Part shown: positions 13,042 through 26,037 of the stretch, in pieces
Numbering within the stretch: position 1 is the stretch's first letter
Layout: each line of letters opens with the position of its first letter
Assembly: GCF_011075055.1 (NCBI RefSeq)
Contig: NC_058137.1
Coordinates: forward strand, 5,322,771-5,386,770
Source of the DNA: Mangifera indica
Taxonomy: Eukaryota; Streptophyta; Magnoliopsida; Sapindales; Anacardiaceae
Length of the DNA stretch: 64,000 nt
Direction: 5' to 3'
Position numbers and translations under genes: made by a program
Notes under the pieces: model-generated
Told to the model about the DNA's origin: nothing
The model's database searches: none
What the model saw: the letters and a program-made list of their open reading frames with translations, nothing else

Positions 13042-13114
13042 CACACCCAGTGGGACTCGAACCCACAATCGCCTGATTAGAAGTCAGACGCCTTATCCGT
13101 TAGGCCATGGGTGC
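13042..13114 (-). tRNA. tRNA-Arg (anticodon UCU)
   Basis: Read on the minus strand, the 73 bases begin GCACCCATGGCC and end TGGGTGTG. The acceptor stem GCACCCA pairs with TGGGTGT, with one G-T pair at the end. The anticodon stem is CTGA-C/G-TCAG, with loop CTTCTAA giving anticodon TCT. The T arm carries GGTTCGAGTCC. There is no intron and no encoded CCA, as expected of a plant nuclear tRNA. It would read AGA codons. Confidence 0.95.
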
Positions 13115-15180
13115 TTCTTATTGTGGAGGTTTAAATAAATTTTAATTATTTATATTTTATATCACTGAGCACTCTCTCTTTCAAGAGAGAGCAACTTGCT
13201 TTGTTGGAAAAATACACATTGAGAAATGTGAAATTATTGTTTTAGATCAAAATTTGACTCAATAATATAGAAGTCAGAATTCATTAATTATAAACCAACT
13301 ATTTTCAATTTAGATTCAATGTGCCCAGTCACAAAAAATAGTTAAAGAAGAGAACAGATTCCTTCAGAACAAACAAGTACGTGGAATTTTATTAATACAT
13401 ACAGAAGCATCTTTTCAGAAATATATACTACTTGTCATGCAGATAAAGGTACTGATAAACGAGATATGATTCCATTTGAATGAATGAATAACTGCAGAGC
13501 CTTCTTTCTGAGCCCTCTTAGTCCCTTGATTCCCACACGGCACACGCCTTTATCTAAGCTTTGATTACATTAATACCTTGGCTTGGGTGCTTACCGAATC
13601 CATCCATAAGAAATCATTCATGACTACTGGTTTGATAAAATTCAATCTTGCCTCATTGTGACCATTATTATCTCATCTGTCTGTGGCCCACTTTTTGATC
13701 TTTTGTATTATTTTTCTTTCCCTATGGACTAATTTACAACAACCGTCCCACATTAGCTTACTCCCATCTCGATTTAATGAATTTAATGCCTTCCATAATA
13801 TACATGTTCACCAATCTAAGCTAATACATTGTACTGAAGCAAGCTTGTTTTGTATTGCAAGAGTCAACTCGGTAGGCGCATTTATATAACTATGCATTGT
13901 TACTATCAGTTTGTGAAATGAATTGGATTGGAAGGATAGCTAGACCATGCATTTCTCCGCACCACCGTTGAATCTCAAGCTAATGTGAAGTTATAGGTCG
14001 GCCCGTTTAGGTTCTTTGTATGATAGCTTTATGAAAATTATTGCTAAACATATCAAAAGATTGCAAAATATATATAAATAAGAGAGTGAGTTCACAAAGT
14101 CAACTCATGAATTGAAAGAACAATACTAAATCACTTTGTATTCATCTTTTTGCAAGAATATTTCATAAGGGAAGACCATGTTCATTAACAGGAATATCTG
14201 ATCTCTCCGTCTGCATTCTCAATAGTTAGAACTGCTGAAACTTGAGAATTTATTGGATTTCAATACAACGGAAAATGTTCTTTTATGCTTATTTTGCCAT
14301 TCATGAACCTTTCTGAAATTGCTTTTGAAGCGGGATTCTTCTGATAAGCAGAACTTCATTTAGATTCAGTTTTTTATCGTCTTAAGCTATGATATATTTT
14401 GATGCAAACTGAGAAGTTAACCTAGGAGAAGAAAGTTACCAGTTATATCAACGTTGTGCTTCCACTTGACTCTAGATTTTACTGTGTACTTATTGAAGTT
14501 GGAAAATCAGAGTTACAGTCATCCCCTAATCCACGTTGAAAAGTGTGCCAAAGAATCAGGATAGAACAGAAGCTAGATAGGGTTATACAGTCCAGTAGGC
14601 CCCCAAGAACCCTAACCCATGTAAGAGTTTTCTCATTTCTGTCAACTGTCTTTTACACCCACTGGCAATCCACAGTCAATAGTTTTCACCGGCAGCCGGT
14701 GCTGAGTACTGTTTCATATCTTTGTTAAGATTTGAATCAAGATCTATTCTTTCCGACCAGTTTAAAATTGCCTTGAGACTCTGATGAATTAAATTCTGAC
14801 AAATGTCATGTGATTGTGGGGTTCATGGTTATTTTTTTCTTGCTTTTCAGGAAAGTGAATTCTTAGGGAAAAGTAAGACCAAGCAAACCCGCTGCGCTCT
14901 TTCCCTCGATGGGCCACAGAATAAATTGGTTCATGTATCTTCTTACTAAAGATCGCCTCAATCTCAGCCATTAATTCGTGGGCTCGAGTGCTTAGACGGA
15001 TTCTGAGGTTTGATCACATAAGTCTATGGATTTATCATCTCAATTTAGCTTTTGATAACTAGATCGGATGGTTAATATCCTTCTGATTGGAGATAGCCCC
15101 ATGAAATGGGCGGTCACTATCATAAATACAATCATAAATGAGTTTTGAGACTTTTCTGCTTGAATAAAATATTTGTTACA
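13115..15180. other. Intergenic between tRNA-Arg and the bHLH gene
   Basis: About 2 kb upstream of the HECATE-type gene. I see no coding exon or delimited transposon. Part of it is presumably the distal promoter of the bHLH gene, but no element could be assigned. Confidence 0.45.
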
Positions 15181-15187
15181 AGTTGTG

Positions 15188-15195
15188 TATATAAA
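15188..15195 (+). promoter_or_regulatory. TATA box of the HECATE-type gene
   Basis: The sequence TATATAAA lies about 210 bases upstream of the ATG at 15399. It predicts a start near 15220 and a leader of about 175 bases that is rich in C and T. Confidence 0.65.
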
Positions 15196-15398
15196 GCCTC
15201 CCACTTCTAGTATGATCGCTGGATTGTTTAGCCCTTTTAATCAGCTTTTCTATTTTCTTTTTTCTCTGCAAATATCTGATAAAAAAACCCTAATTCAATA
15301 ATCTATCTAATCAACCTATTGACTCAGCTCTCCCATCCCTCTGTTTTCACTTCCCCATCCAACCACAATTGCCCAAGAAAGAAAGAGTGAAAGATTCA

Positions 15399-16154
15399 AT
15401 GGATGTTGACATGATGAAAGCATCTCATCAAGAAGATCAAATGGATATGATGGCAGTCATTATGCAAATGGAAAAGCTGCCTGAATTCTGTGAACCCTTC
15501 AATGCTACCACTCTCACATTGCCTCATGAAATACATTTCTCCACTGCCAATCCTGATTCAATTATCTCCACTCCCACATTGCCTCCTTCATTGGTCAATC
15601 CTTCAAGTACTACGCCTTTTGTTAGCCCTCCAATTCAAGAGCCAATGACACCTCCTCTTCAACCCAATGTGGTCACTGGAAGATTCAAAAATGTGTTTAC
15701 ATTACCCGATGGATATGCATATCCACCATCATTAGAAAAGCGAAACTCCGTGGCAGCTATGAGAGAGATTATCTTTCGTATGGCTGCAATGCAGCCTATC
15801 CATATAGACCCCGAATCCATTAAGCCTCCAAAGAGAAGGAACGTAAAAATATCTAAGGATCCACAGAGCGTGGCAGCCAGGCACAGAAGGGAAAGGATAA
15901 GCGAGAGGATAAGGATCTTACAAAGACTTGTCCCAGGAGGAACAAAAATGGACACAGCTTCCATGCTAGATGAGGCTATACATTATGTTAAATTCTTAAA
16001 GAAACAGGTGCAGACTTTGGAACAAGCTGGTGCTCAAAGGCCAATTGGAGGTTTTGGATTTTCAGCCCCTGAAATGGCTAACGTAGGTTACTCTTTGTTG
16101 GCTAAATCTTGCCAGCCTTCTCAAATGCTAGGAAATGTGCAGATGTTTAGATAG
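15399..16154 (+). CDS. HEC: HECATE-type bHLH transcription factor, intronless
   Basis: The protein has 251 residues. The first ATG of the frame, at 15399, gives MDVDMMKA; a frame extension upstream has no ATG. Near the N terminus is [13 protein letters not shown], a HECATE hallmark. A proline- and threonine-rich stretch follows, then [19 protein letters not shown] (about 121-139) and the bHLH at about 155-209. The basic region reads [12 protein letters not shown], with alanine where most E-box-binding bHLH proteins have the key glutamate; this atypical basic region is known for HEC and INDEHISCENT. Known HEC proteins act in the nucleus, partner with SPATULA, and control carpel transmitting tract, stigma and meristem development through auxin and cytokinin. 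A single exon is normal for the family. Whether it is the HEC1, HEC2 or HEC3 counterpart cannot be settled here; the long conserved block before the bHLH favours HEC1/2. Confidence 0.95.
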   Translation: MDVDMMKASHQEDQMDMMAVIMQMEKLPEFCEPFNATTLTLPHEIHFSTANPDSIISTPTLPPSLVNPSSTTPFVSPPIQEPMTPPLQPNVVTGRFKNVFTLPDGYAYPPSLEKRNSVAAMREIIFRMAAMQPIHIDPESIKPPKRRNVKISKDPQSVAARHRRERISERIRILQRLVPGGTKMDTASMLDEAIHYVKFLKKQVQTLEQAGAQRPIGGFGFSAPEMANVGYSLLAKSCQPSQMLGNVQMFR

Positions 16155-17415
16155 GGAAAGAAAAGAGGGATAGAATTGTTTCATTTCTACGTGTATTGGT
16201 AATGTTAATTGGTCGTTTTGTTTGTTTGTAAAGAGTGAATCTTCAGTTCTCGTTCTTAATGTCACGTAATAACTGGTGTTTGCTTACATCAAATTAATAT
16301 ATCAACGTTTGAGTTTGAGCCAATATCAGATAATTATCCAGACTTAACCACCTGAAAGATTATGTTGCATTAACATTTCAGTGAAAATTATACTTTATAA
16401 ACATGTGGCTAATTAACTGGATTGGCTGAACATATAGTTTTGTATATTTCCAATAACAAACTACCTGATCATGGACATGTGGTTATATATATGTGAAAGA
16501 TATAGTTAGAAATGGATCAATTTCACAAAATGCAGCGCATTTGTTCTCGCATCTACTATGAGTTCTTCTTTCTTTCTTATATAATTACTTGGATAATGCT
16601 TTCGTTTTGCTTACCATATTGCATTAACTCGTAGGTAATGATCAAAAGTGAACTCTAGCTTTGCATAAGAAATCAAGTTAGAGGCAGATTAATTAGTGCT
16701 CGATAATTTATTGTCCATAGCTATCCATTCTGATTTCCCCCGTTGCAAGTTTGAAGCTTTTTCCAGCTTGAGTTAAACTCGACAAACAAAAATTTGGTGG
16801 CCTAACTTTTCTCAAATTAAGTGTCAAGAAGTTCAACGATTGCAGATGACAGAAACGGCACTAAAAAATGTGTAGAATTCGGGCGAATTAATTGAAGTTT
16901 TGATCCATCCCTTGGCGCTTTGCTTTTAGCCTAGTTGCATAAGGTTCCATAGGAGCCAACAATTAGATATTAAATTAGTTGTTATCTTGAAGTTTTTGGA
17001 CTAATGTTTTCAATGCAGAATTTTCTTTTATATATATAGTAAGATGTATTGAGATTTTCATTAGCCAGACATCTAATGAATCTTATAATATATGATTTAT
17101 TAATATGAATCTTAACAACACGTTAAAGTTTTGGACAATCAACATTTGGCCATGCCATCGATAATAAATTAAATTTGTTGAGGAAATAATAATTAGTATA
17201 CAGCACGTGAGACGAATCTTAACAAATAATAGAAGTATCTTGTGTTACAGGAGCTTCCTAAACGAAATAGAATGACTACTAATTAAATACAATTACTTTT
17301 GCATCTAATAAAAAGCAACAAATAAAAAGAAAATACGCTCCTATATATTAATAAGCTACCATTGTTATTATTTTTTATATTTCATTTGTCTTCTACTACA
17401 CTTAATGAGAAAGAA

Positions 17416-17665
17416 GATGGTGAGAGCTTGGTAGGTTGCCTCCCAAGGCAGGATCGAGTTACAGTAGTGTTGATGTCTCAAGGATCATTCCGCACTAACA
17501 TCCATTTCTCTTAAATTTATCACAAAATAGTCCAAGATAAGATGGTGGGAGCTTGGTAGGTTGCCTCCCAAGGCAGGATCGAGTTACAGTAGTGTTGATG
17601 TCTCAAGGATCATGCCGCACTAACATCCATTTCTCTTAAATTTATCACAAAATAGTCCAAGATAG
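17416..17665 (+). repeat. Tandem repeat, two units of 125 bases
   Basis: Unit 1 (17416-17540) and unit 2 (17541-17665) both run from gatggtg(a/g)gagcttggtagg to gtccaagata. Only about two bases differ, so the duplication is recent. Confidence 0.93.
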
Positions 17666-20384
17666 GTATAAAAGAATGACTAAAAATAATGAAATGGTCA
17701 ATCCATCAAGCAAATAGACCCATGTGAGATATCCCACTAAGGACCCAACATCCCCACCGTGTCTTTGATTATTTGAAAGAGGGAGAGACTTTTTATGAAT
17801 AAATAATATTTTTTAAGCTTCAAATTCATTGTATCCCCCGCTCCTGACACATTCTATCTATCTATCTTTTATTTGTTTATAATTTTTTAATACAATCTGC
17901 CTATCTCTTTCTTTTTTTTGGGGATAAGTTCTCATGTTCTTTGTGGCAGGATAAAGTGGTCTATGCCGCATTCATAGCGTTTCAAGTTTTAAACTACCCT
18001 ATGCATTTGATGTCGACAAAGTTCTACCGGTGATTTTACACATTCATTTTATTAATGTTTTTAGTGTGATTATAATGCTAAAGTCTATTTCTTTTAGTTT
18101 AAAGAAGGAAAAGTAAACGAAGCTTCTTTTGCTTATTTGATCATGGATTGATGTTTCTGTTGTATTGAGTTTGCGAGATGACCCAATTAAAGCCTATGTG
18201 ATAATGTAAATCCATGTGGAGTATTATTTGCATGAAATCCTGAGGAAGTGAATTCAAAGGGGAATACCTTGTTATAAGGAAGTGAATTCTATTAAAATAG
18301 GATAATGATAGTTTTACTAGAAATACAATATGACCAGTCTTAGTTAAATGCTTTGATTGAGGTCGATCTGTAGTTTGATGAAGCTAAAATTTGGTATATG
18401 TGAAGGTTTTTAACTTCTTGTTCTTTATTTTAATTAGTGGAGATCAGTTTTGGAGTTGTGAAAATAGGTTTATAGGTCTTGAATTTGATCCTCGTTTTTT
18501 TGTGAGAAACTTCCTTTGCCTTACAATAATCTATTTTCACTTGTCAAGATTGTTAGATCTTGAGATTTTTTTTTTTTTTTGCCATGAGTTAAATCTTGAG
18601 AGTTTATTATGAAGAGAATTTTATTATTCCTACAATATTATTGTGGTTTTTTTCTCCCGAGATAAATTCTGTGTTACTATAGGTGATTATGTGATTTATT
18701 TTGTTGTCTTAAAGCTCTATGTATTAGTTTCCTATTATTCTACACAAGAAGAGAGGTCAAATTATTTCACAGTATGTCCTCCCTCAACAATTTCTAGTTT
18801 GTCTTAATTTTTTTGTTTTCCCTTAAAAAATTTGTCTATTATATGTCTTTTTACATCATATTATCAGTTATTCATCACTTCGGGTATGTATCTTAATTTT
18901 CAAAAGAAAAATAAAGAAGTGAGTTGCAGTTTAAGTTATATATGAGATCTATGATTTAGGAATGAGGAGGCTTGTGGTACTTCGAGAATCAAGCACCAAC
19001 ACTACACTTTGTCCATTTTACATAGTCAATGCTAGCTTTTACGGCATATGAAAGTTGTTTATGAGTGGCGAAATCTTGTCATGGTAAAAAATTCTCATAG
19101 GGCTAGCATCGAACAATTAAGGCTGTGAGGTGAACTTAATTGACTGGGTGAGGTGCATGTGAAAATTAATAGAGACATGAAACATGGTCAAATTAATGAG
19201 GTTGAAATGTAATTGTTGGTTTTTCATTTATATAATTAATCTGAAGAAAAGACCATAAGATGATTGGTTAGTTGGTTGAATTTTGGCAAGAATGCATATT
19301 TGAAAGGGGGCCGGTGAGATGCAAGCTAGCTTTATATCTCTATTATTATTATCCATCTTCACACCAAATTCTTTCTTCCAGTGTCCCATACGCAAGGTGA
19401 GATGCACTCAACTGTTTTAAGATCTCATCTTATTCATTTTTTATTCTCCCTATGACCCATCGCCCTTGCACTTTGGTTGAATCTTTCTTTTTCTATGTCA
19501 GAAAGTGAAAAAGAAGAAAAACCATATATGTAATTGCATGCAAAATCCACATTTCCAACTTCTCTTTGTAAAATTAAATTTAGACTGAGCAAATATGTCT
19601 CAGATGACCTGATCAAATTAGCTTGTCAGATCCAATAATATAGGAAGTATCTCCCCATGAGACAAACTTCACAAATCTGTATAATAATTTTGTGTTACTG
19701 ATGGACTATCAAAGTAATTTTGAGATGTGAGACATATTTCATCAAATATTATGAAGTCCCAAACATGTTCTTCTAGGTCGTCCCGCACAACCCATTGGCG
19801 GAAGCAAGCGTTCAGAGATATCAAGTGGGCGGGTTTAATGCCTTGTGGCTCATTTGAGATGTCTTACATGCATGGCATGAGCAACAATTCAAGTCGACTG
19901 GCCCATACACCTGTCCCTTGAGCCCATCCAACTTTTCGAGTGGTGGGCATCCATTGATACGTCTCTCATACTCATAGTCAAGCAAATGATTTTCCTCTTT
20001 GTGGGGTAATTTCTAGTTGAAATATCACAAATTAGTGGCGATGAGATTGCCCTGAACTGACAAAAACAGCTCAGATTTGAGCTAATATATGTAAAGAAAC
20101 CCTAGATCTACAAAGGGAATGTGAGAGAAAGAGGGAGAAAGAGAATATCTAGAGAGTTCGAGAGTTGTCACAAACTGAACTTCTCTGCTTCTTTACTTCA
20201 ATTGGCTTCACAATTAAACAGAGCTTAGACCATTATACTTGAATTAAAGTCCAAAAATATTAACACTCCTGTACATCTATACTCCAGTGAGACAATCAAG
20301 ACAGTGGATACACGGTACCTTCAAATCAGCGGTAATGCACTAACCATGAATTCTGGTTTTACAAAAAGAAAATCTCCAATAAGC

Positions 20385-20690
20385 CACCAAAATGCAGAAA
20401 CCAGAAAGCATAATATCAGCAATGAACCAGTAGTGACATATCAGAAAGCATAACCTCATCAAAGACCAACAACAACATGTAGAAATTATTGGCACCAATA
20501 AAGCATCAGAATGCAGAAACCAGAGAGTATAGTATCACCAATGAACCAGTAGCAACATGTAGAGACAATTGGGTAAACAACAACAATCTTCAATAACCAC
20601 TAGAATTCAGATACCAGAAAGCATAAACTCATCAAAAGCCAGCAGAAGCATGTAGAAATTATTGGCCAACCATAGTAGCCTCCAAAAATA
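20385..20690. repeat. Degenerate tandem repeat around aatgcagaaaccag
   Basis: The phrases aatgcagaaaccaga, agcataa, caatgaaccagtag and acatgtagaaattattgg recur three to four times (near 20391, 20512 and 20604). Spacing is unequal, roughly 90-120 bases. No coding frame spans the units. Confidence 0.7.
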
Positions 20691-21262
20691 AGAATAATCC
20701 AATAGCATCATGTGCAATCGATAATCCACAATAATAGTTCATAAGGATAGGCAACTTAGAATCTGAATAATAGCATCACCATTGGTTGAATTATCCCCTA
20801 CAAGAGGTTGAAGATTCCTCCAAAAGACCGAGGACTTACTGCTTAAAATTTTTAAAATTGTAATAATTGTAATAATCGAATCCCTTTAGTAAAAATAAAA
20901 TGTAAGTCTCCAAGGAGACCAAACTATTTTTTCCACTTCAATAAAATTCTCTAATCTCGCATTTCTTTCAACACTTTGAAATAACAAGTAATAAGTGTTT
21001 AAATTTCGAGATTATTTTTAATACTTCACTATATTCATTTTTATTGCATGTTTTAAATTACAATAAAATTATATGCATAACTTTTACACATAATTTTATG
21101 CACAATTAATGATGTATCACCTTATTATTGGATGTTGATTTATCTTTAATTTTTAATTATCCAATCACATGATGACACATTATTGTTTGTATACATAATA
21201 TTACTCTTTAAAATATTACATCGAGTGTTTTCAAATCATATATATTTGTGTGTGTATGTGTG

Positions 21263-21504
21263 TGATTTTTTATCTTCTTGAATTACACCCATTGAATTAT
21301 CCATGTCTTAGATCCAACTAATTAATCCAGCAAGATTTACTTCATATAAAAATAATTTTGGTAGATAGACCGTGTGTGTGAGAGATTTTTTTATCTTCTT
21401 GAATTGCACCCATTAAATTATCCATGTCTTAGATCCAACTAATTAATCCAGCAAGGGTTACTTCATAGAAAAATACTTTGGGAGATAGACTGGTGATGAA
21501 CCAC
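21263..21504 (+). repeat. Tandem repeat of about 121 bases, two units
   Basis: The block around tatcttcttgaatt(a/g)caccc occurs at 21271 and again at 21392. A third relative lies at 24183, inside the first intron of the first lipase gene, which ties this stretch to lipase gene history (see findings). Confidence 0.85.
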
Positions 21505-22139
21505 TGACTTGACAGCACATGTTTGGAGATTTCGACCATCAGGCAATTCCGTAGAGAGGACCAAAAAAAAAAAAGAAAAGGTTCGGTAAGGTTAGGTTTG
21601 TCTACAACTAATCAATTTATTTCAAATTCTACGCATGAGTATATTGACTATATTATTATCATCATCTAACTGCTAAATCAAAGGTTTTTCAGCAAATAAT
21701 ATAAAATTTACTTCAACATATAGGTTCCAACATTGTGGAAGCCCTCGAAACGTGAAAGAATCACAATATTATTAATATCTTACGGGTCTCATCTACCTTG
21801 ATGCCAATCCGGCTACCGATTAATTATAATATACAATATTAAAAAAAAAAGACAGTGATATTCAAATTGTTAAGACTTTCTACCAAAGGTTCTCATGCAT
21901 TTTCCAGAACATGATGTCGATCTGTAGAGTAAATGTCATGGTGTATTTACTTTATGCTCTGTTTTTGCTTTTCGAAACTTGGGTTGACTCGACTTTTTCT
22001 TTGATATGAATGTTGTTCATCCACCATATTGTATCTTTCTCAGCGTTGCTACATATGGTATATATGTTACAAATGCTTTCAATTTGACTCGTGTAATTCT
22101 TATGTTACACCTTATATTATTTCTAAGACATTATTGTCC

Positions 22140-22790
22140 ACTGATGATGTTCCATTTCATGATGCTATATTTCATTGTTGCATGATTGGTGGTCTTCTAT
22201 ATCTTATTTTCACCTGGCCTAATATTGCTTTTGCTATAAATCTGGTTGTCCAACCATCATTTACTCCTACTCATCAAGATATGCGTGTAGTCAAGCATAT
22301 GGTATATTAAGAGAACCCTATTTCATGATCTAACCTTTTATAGTGACTCTAATTTTTATCTCCTAGGTTATTCGGATGTTGATTGGACTATTGATGTTTT
22401 CAATTGATGCTCTATCATTGCAAGTTGTGCTTTTTTTTTGTCACAACCTTGTTTGTTGGAGTGCCAAAATATAGGTTTTTGTGTCTCAATTTAGTGCAAA
22501 GTTTGAGTATTATGCCCTTGCACATGTTATTGCTAATATTAGTAGGTTTTGTTATCTTTTGCATAAGTTTAACATTCATATATTTATTTTTTATTCTGTT
22601 CAGTGATCATTAGTCTGTTTTTCACATGACTATCAATCTCATGTTTCATGCTTACACTCGGTGTATTGATATTGATTTGCACTTCATTCTTAAGTTAGTT
22701 ACTTGTGGGGCTGTTCGACTCCGACATGTTTTTGCAATCTCTTAGTTTGTGGATATATTTACCCATGAGCTATCTCATGAGCCTTTTTTT
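22140..22790 (+). pseudogene. Decayed Copia retrotransposon pol fragment (end of RT and RNase H)
   Basis: In broken frames the translation gives the Copia junction block MIGGLLYLIFTWPNIAFAIN (22180-22250), like the usual G-x-L-x-Y-L-x-x-T-R-P-D-I-A-F-A-V-N. Next comes SDSNFYLLGYSDVDW (near 22345-22390), the start of RNase H. Near 22650-22790 are pieces resembling the terminal RNase H block (HA-T-R-x-I-D-I-D-x-H-F, then LRHVFAIS and DIFTHELS). Stops and frameshifts are frequent. No LTRs were found around it. Confidence 0.85.
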
Positions 22791-22883
22791 TTTTTGGTGT
22801 TTTTAATTGCAATTTCATGAGCTCCCACTGCAATGATGTAAGAGTGTTAAATTAAATAGATGATTTTAATATGATTTGAATTC

Positions 22884-22884
<1 letters not shown>

Positions 22885-22954
<70 letters not shown>
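22885..22954. repeat. (AT)n microsatellite
   Basis: Pure AT dinucleotide tract of about 70 bases, about 580 bases upstream of the first lipase gene. Confidence 0.95.
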
Positions 22955-22957
<3 letters not shown>

Positions 22958-23531
22958 CCTTATAATAAATTGTAATTTGTTTATTTTGTTTTAATAGAAT
23001 TATGATTCCATTTCAAAGGATATTGTAATTCTACATATATAATTCAAAACTAACAGCTGTCACCAATCAAAACATGAGAAAGTCCAAGTCATCATGCTTT
23101 GATTGGTGAAGGAAAAAGACGGAATGGCCAATGATGAAGAAGCCCTAGAAGAAATTTGAAAAGTTGTTTGTTTAATTGAAAACTTGCCTATTCAACAATA
23201 TTCGAAAGGCCTTCAAAACATGACGACTTACGTTTCACATTAAAAAATAAAATAAAGAACAATATTCTACATCTTTTGAGTGATATATTTTCTCATAATT
23301 TTCGAAGTGAAGTAGCATTATTATAACACAAACAACTGGAAAAAAATTATTAAAACTTAGAATACATGCAAACTCCCTCCTGTTAAATTAAGCATGTTAC
23401 CAGAGCTGAACATATGCTGCAATTTCTTGGTAATTTCCCTTCTGGGGTAGATGGCTATATATATGGCCTTAGGATTGAGTTACAACAAAAACAAGGTCTT
23501 GAACGGTTCACTTCCTTCAAATTCCCTCGTT

Positions 23532-23897
23532 ATGGCTGCTAAAATGAGTTTTTCCCGCAGTTACATGGTGCTGAAGCCCGAAGAGTTGGGCTTCTTTGAT
23601 CCCATTGCCATCTTAATTTCAAGTGACCTAGAGAAGAGGAAATTTGTGGAAAGCTCTCATAGAGAAGAAGAAGATTTTGGTCGGAGGTGGATCATATTTG
23701 TCTCAATTTTAGTGCAGAAGTTTCTGCTATTTGTGGCAAAGCCAATGTTAATTATTGGTTCAATGATTGAGTCATTCCTAAACCTTTTGTCAAGTAACCA
23801 AAACTTCGGCGTGCTCTTGCTTAATATCTTCAGAGGTTACTTAGTTTCTCTTTATTTTAATTATTTATTTGTGATTTTTTGACGCTTTGAAATATGA

Positions 23898-23949
<52 letters not shown>

Positions 23950-26037
23950 GTATATGTATTTATAATAAGAACTAATTTTGTTATCAACTATGTTTTGTTA
24001 GGAGTGTTATTTTATTTTTAATTCAAAATTCTTATTATTATAGATTTATCTAAATTTATCAATAGTTAAAACTTTGTTAGAAGAATGGATGAGAAATTTT
24101 AGGCATAAACTGAACCAACTTCCCAAATTTCCATATTCAAACTTGGTTAATTATTATGTAATAATAAATCATATGTATTTTTTATCTTCTTGAATAATAC
24201 CCATTGAACTATCCAAGTTTTAGCTCCATCTATTTAATCCACCTAGAGTTAGTTCATAGAAAATTACTTTGGGAGATAGACTGGTGATGAATCACTAACT
24301 TGACTCTACCTGTTTGGAGATTTCCACCATCAGGCAATTCCATATAGAGGGCATAAAAAACAAAAAAAGTTTAGGTAAGGTCAGGTTTGGCTACAAGTAA
24401 TTAATTTATTCTAAATTCTAAGCATGTGTATATTGACTCTTATTGTCATCATCTAACGACGATATTATTATCAATGCCATTGGGGCATAATTAACAACTG
24501 ATCAATATGTAGATTAATTATGATGAAAACATTATTTAAATATTTGTTATCGATTAATCAGTGTGTGTGGTGCAGGGAGGGTAGTCTTTCCAGATAAAAA
24601 TTCAGCTTCATTCTTATCGTTTGTTGGACATTTGGACAAGCGAGTTGAGCTGGATGGTAGTATCAAATATGGAGATGAAAGATACTTTGCGGCACTGTCC
24701 ATGATGGCATCCAAAGCAGCATATGAGAACAAAGCCTACATTGAAACTATTGTCACCCAAAAATGGAAGGTATATTAACTTGAAATCTTTAATCAATTCA
24801 CTTTGTTCAAGTACAATTATCTATCGATCGTACTTATATATAATCTCTCTGTGCAGATGGAATTTTTGGGATCTTATGACTGCTGGAATGGTAAGAAGCT
24901 GCGTACATGTAGAAAAAAAATGAATATTATTTGTATGCTCTTATTAATTTCTTTATACATTTAAAGAACCCTGCCTTACTGGTTTTGTTCTTGGAATTAT
25001 ATGCTAGATTTAATACTAACATCTCGGATCCCTTACTCAACATAATTTGGCAGATTTTCAAGAAAGAGCCACAACACGAGCCTTTATGCTTTATGATAGA
25101 AATGAGGATGGCCAGGATACTATTGTTGTGTCCTTTAGAGGTACTAAAATTTTTAATGCACACGCATGGAGTACTAGCTTCGATCTCTCTTGGTTTGAGA
25201 TTGATGGCATAGGCAAGATTCATGGCGGTTTTATGAAGGCTCTAGGTTTACTAAAGGTCAAAGGTTGGCCCAAAGACATCGACAAGCAACAGGATGACCG
25301 CCCGGCACCCTTAGCATACTATGCGGTCAGGGATATGTTAAAAGAGCTCCTAAGCAAAAACGATAGAGCAAAATTTATAGTGACAGGCCACAGTTTAGGC
25401 GGTGCGTTGGCTATTCTCTTTACAGCGATTTTGGCAAAGAACAAGGAGACAGAGTTATTGGAAAGATTGGAGGGGGTGTACACATTTGGGCAACCCAGAG
25501 TAGGAGATGAAAAATTTGTTGAGTTCATGAAAAAGAAATTAAAAGAGAATTCCATTTATTACGTTAGGTTTGTTTACGGTAATGATATTGTGCCTAGGTT
25601 GCCTTGTGATAACTCTGAGCTTATGTTCAAGCACTTTGGGCAGTGCCTCCACTACAACACCTTATATCAAGGAAAGGTGAGTATTTTTAATATTATCTGC
25701 AGTTCAAAATCAATTAATTGCATAGTAATATATCATTATTGATATTCAAAATTAAAGTTTTGGCATATGCATGCAGGTGGTTGAAGAAGTACCAAATAAG
25801 AACTACTTCTCACCATTGGAGGCAATTCCCATGATGATGAATGCAGTTCGGGAATTTATAAGAAGCTTTACTTTGTGGCGCTCAAAGGGGCGGGACTATG
25901 AAGAAGGAGGGCTACTCAAAGTGATTAGAGTAATGGGATTGATAGCCCCCGGTATATCAGCTCATTCTATCCAAGATTATGTCAACGTTACTCGCCTGGG
26001 ATCCAAGGATATTTTGTTCCACCCCAAGAGACTGTAA
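23532..26037 (+). CDS. Class-3 (triacylglycerol) lipase, OBL1-like, first copy
   Basis: Five coding exons: 23532-23835, 24576-24769, 24857-24890, 25054-25676 and 25777-26037 (TAA). All introns are GT-AG and the phases agree. This start gives 471 residues, almost the same as the neighbouring paralogue; an in-frame ATG at 23451 would add 27 residues. Alpha/beta-hydrolase features are SFRGT, the nucleophile elbow GHSLG (Ser291), GQPRVGD, Asp355 in [10 protein letters not shown], and His448 in AHSIQDYVN, so the Ser-Asp-His triad is complete. The hydrophobic stretch in exon 1 fits a membrane or lipid-droplet anchor. OBL1-type enzymes hydrolyse tri-, di- and monoacylglycerol on oil bodies in seeds and pollen. 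The substrate here is inferred from family only. The tiny 34-base exon 3 is shared with the second copy. Intron 1 holds a (TA)n tract. Confidence 0.9.
23906..23942. repeat. (AT)n microsatellite in lipase intron 1
   Basis: AT dinucleotide tract of about 36 bases inside the first intron of the first lipase gene. Confidence 0.9.

Larger units (their letters stand above)
16250..21230. other. Intergenic region with short repeats and no recognised gene
   Basis: About 5 kb. It contains the 125-base tandem pair at 17416-17665 and the degenerate repeat at 20385-20690. One small frame at 17950-18034 follows a good-looking splice acceptor (see findings). The rest is AT-rich and gives no family match by eye. 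Confidence 0.45.
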
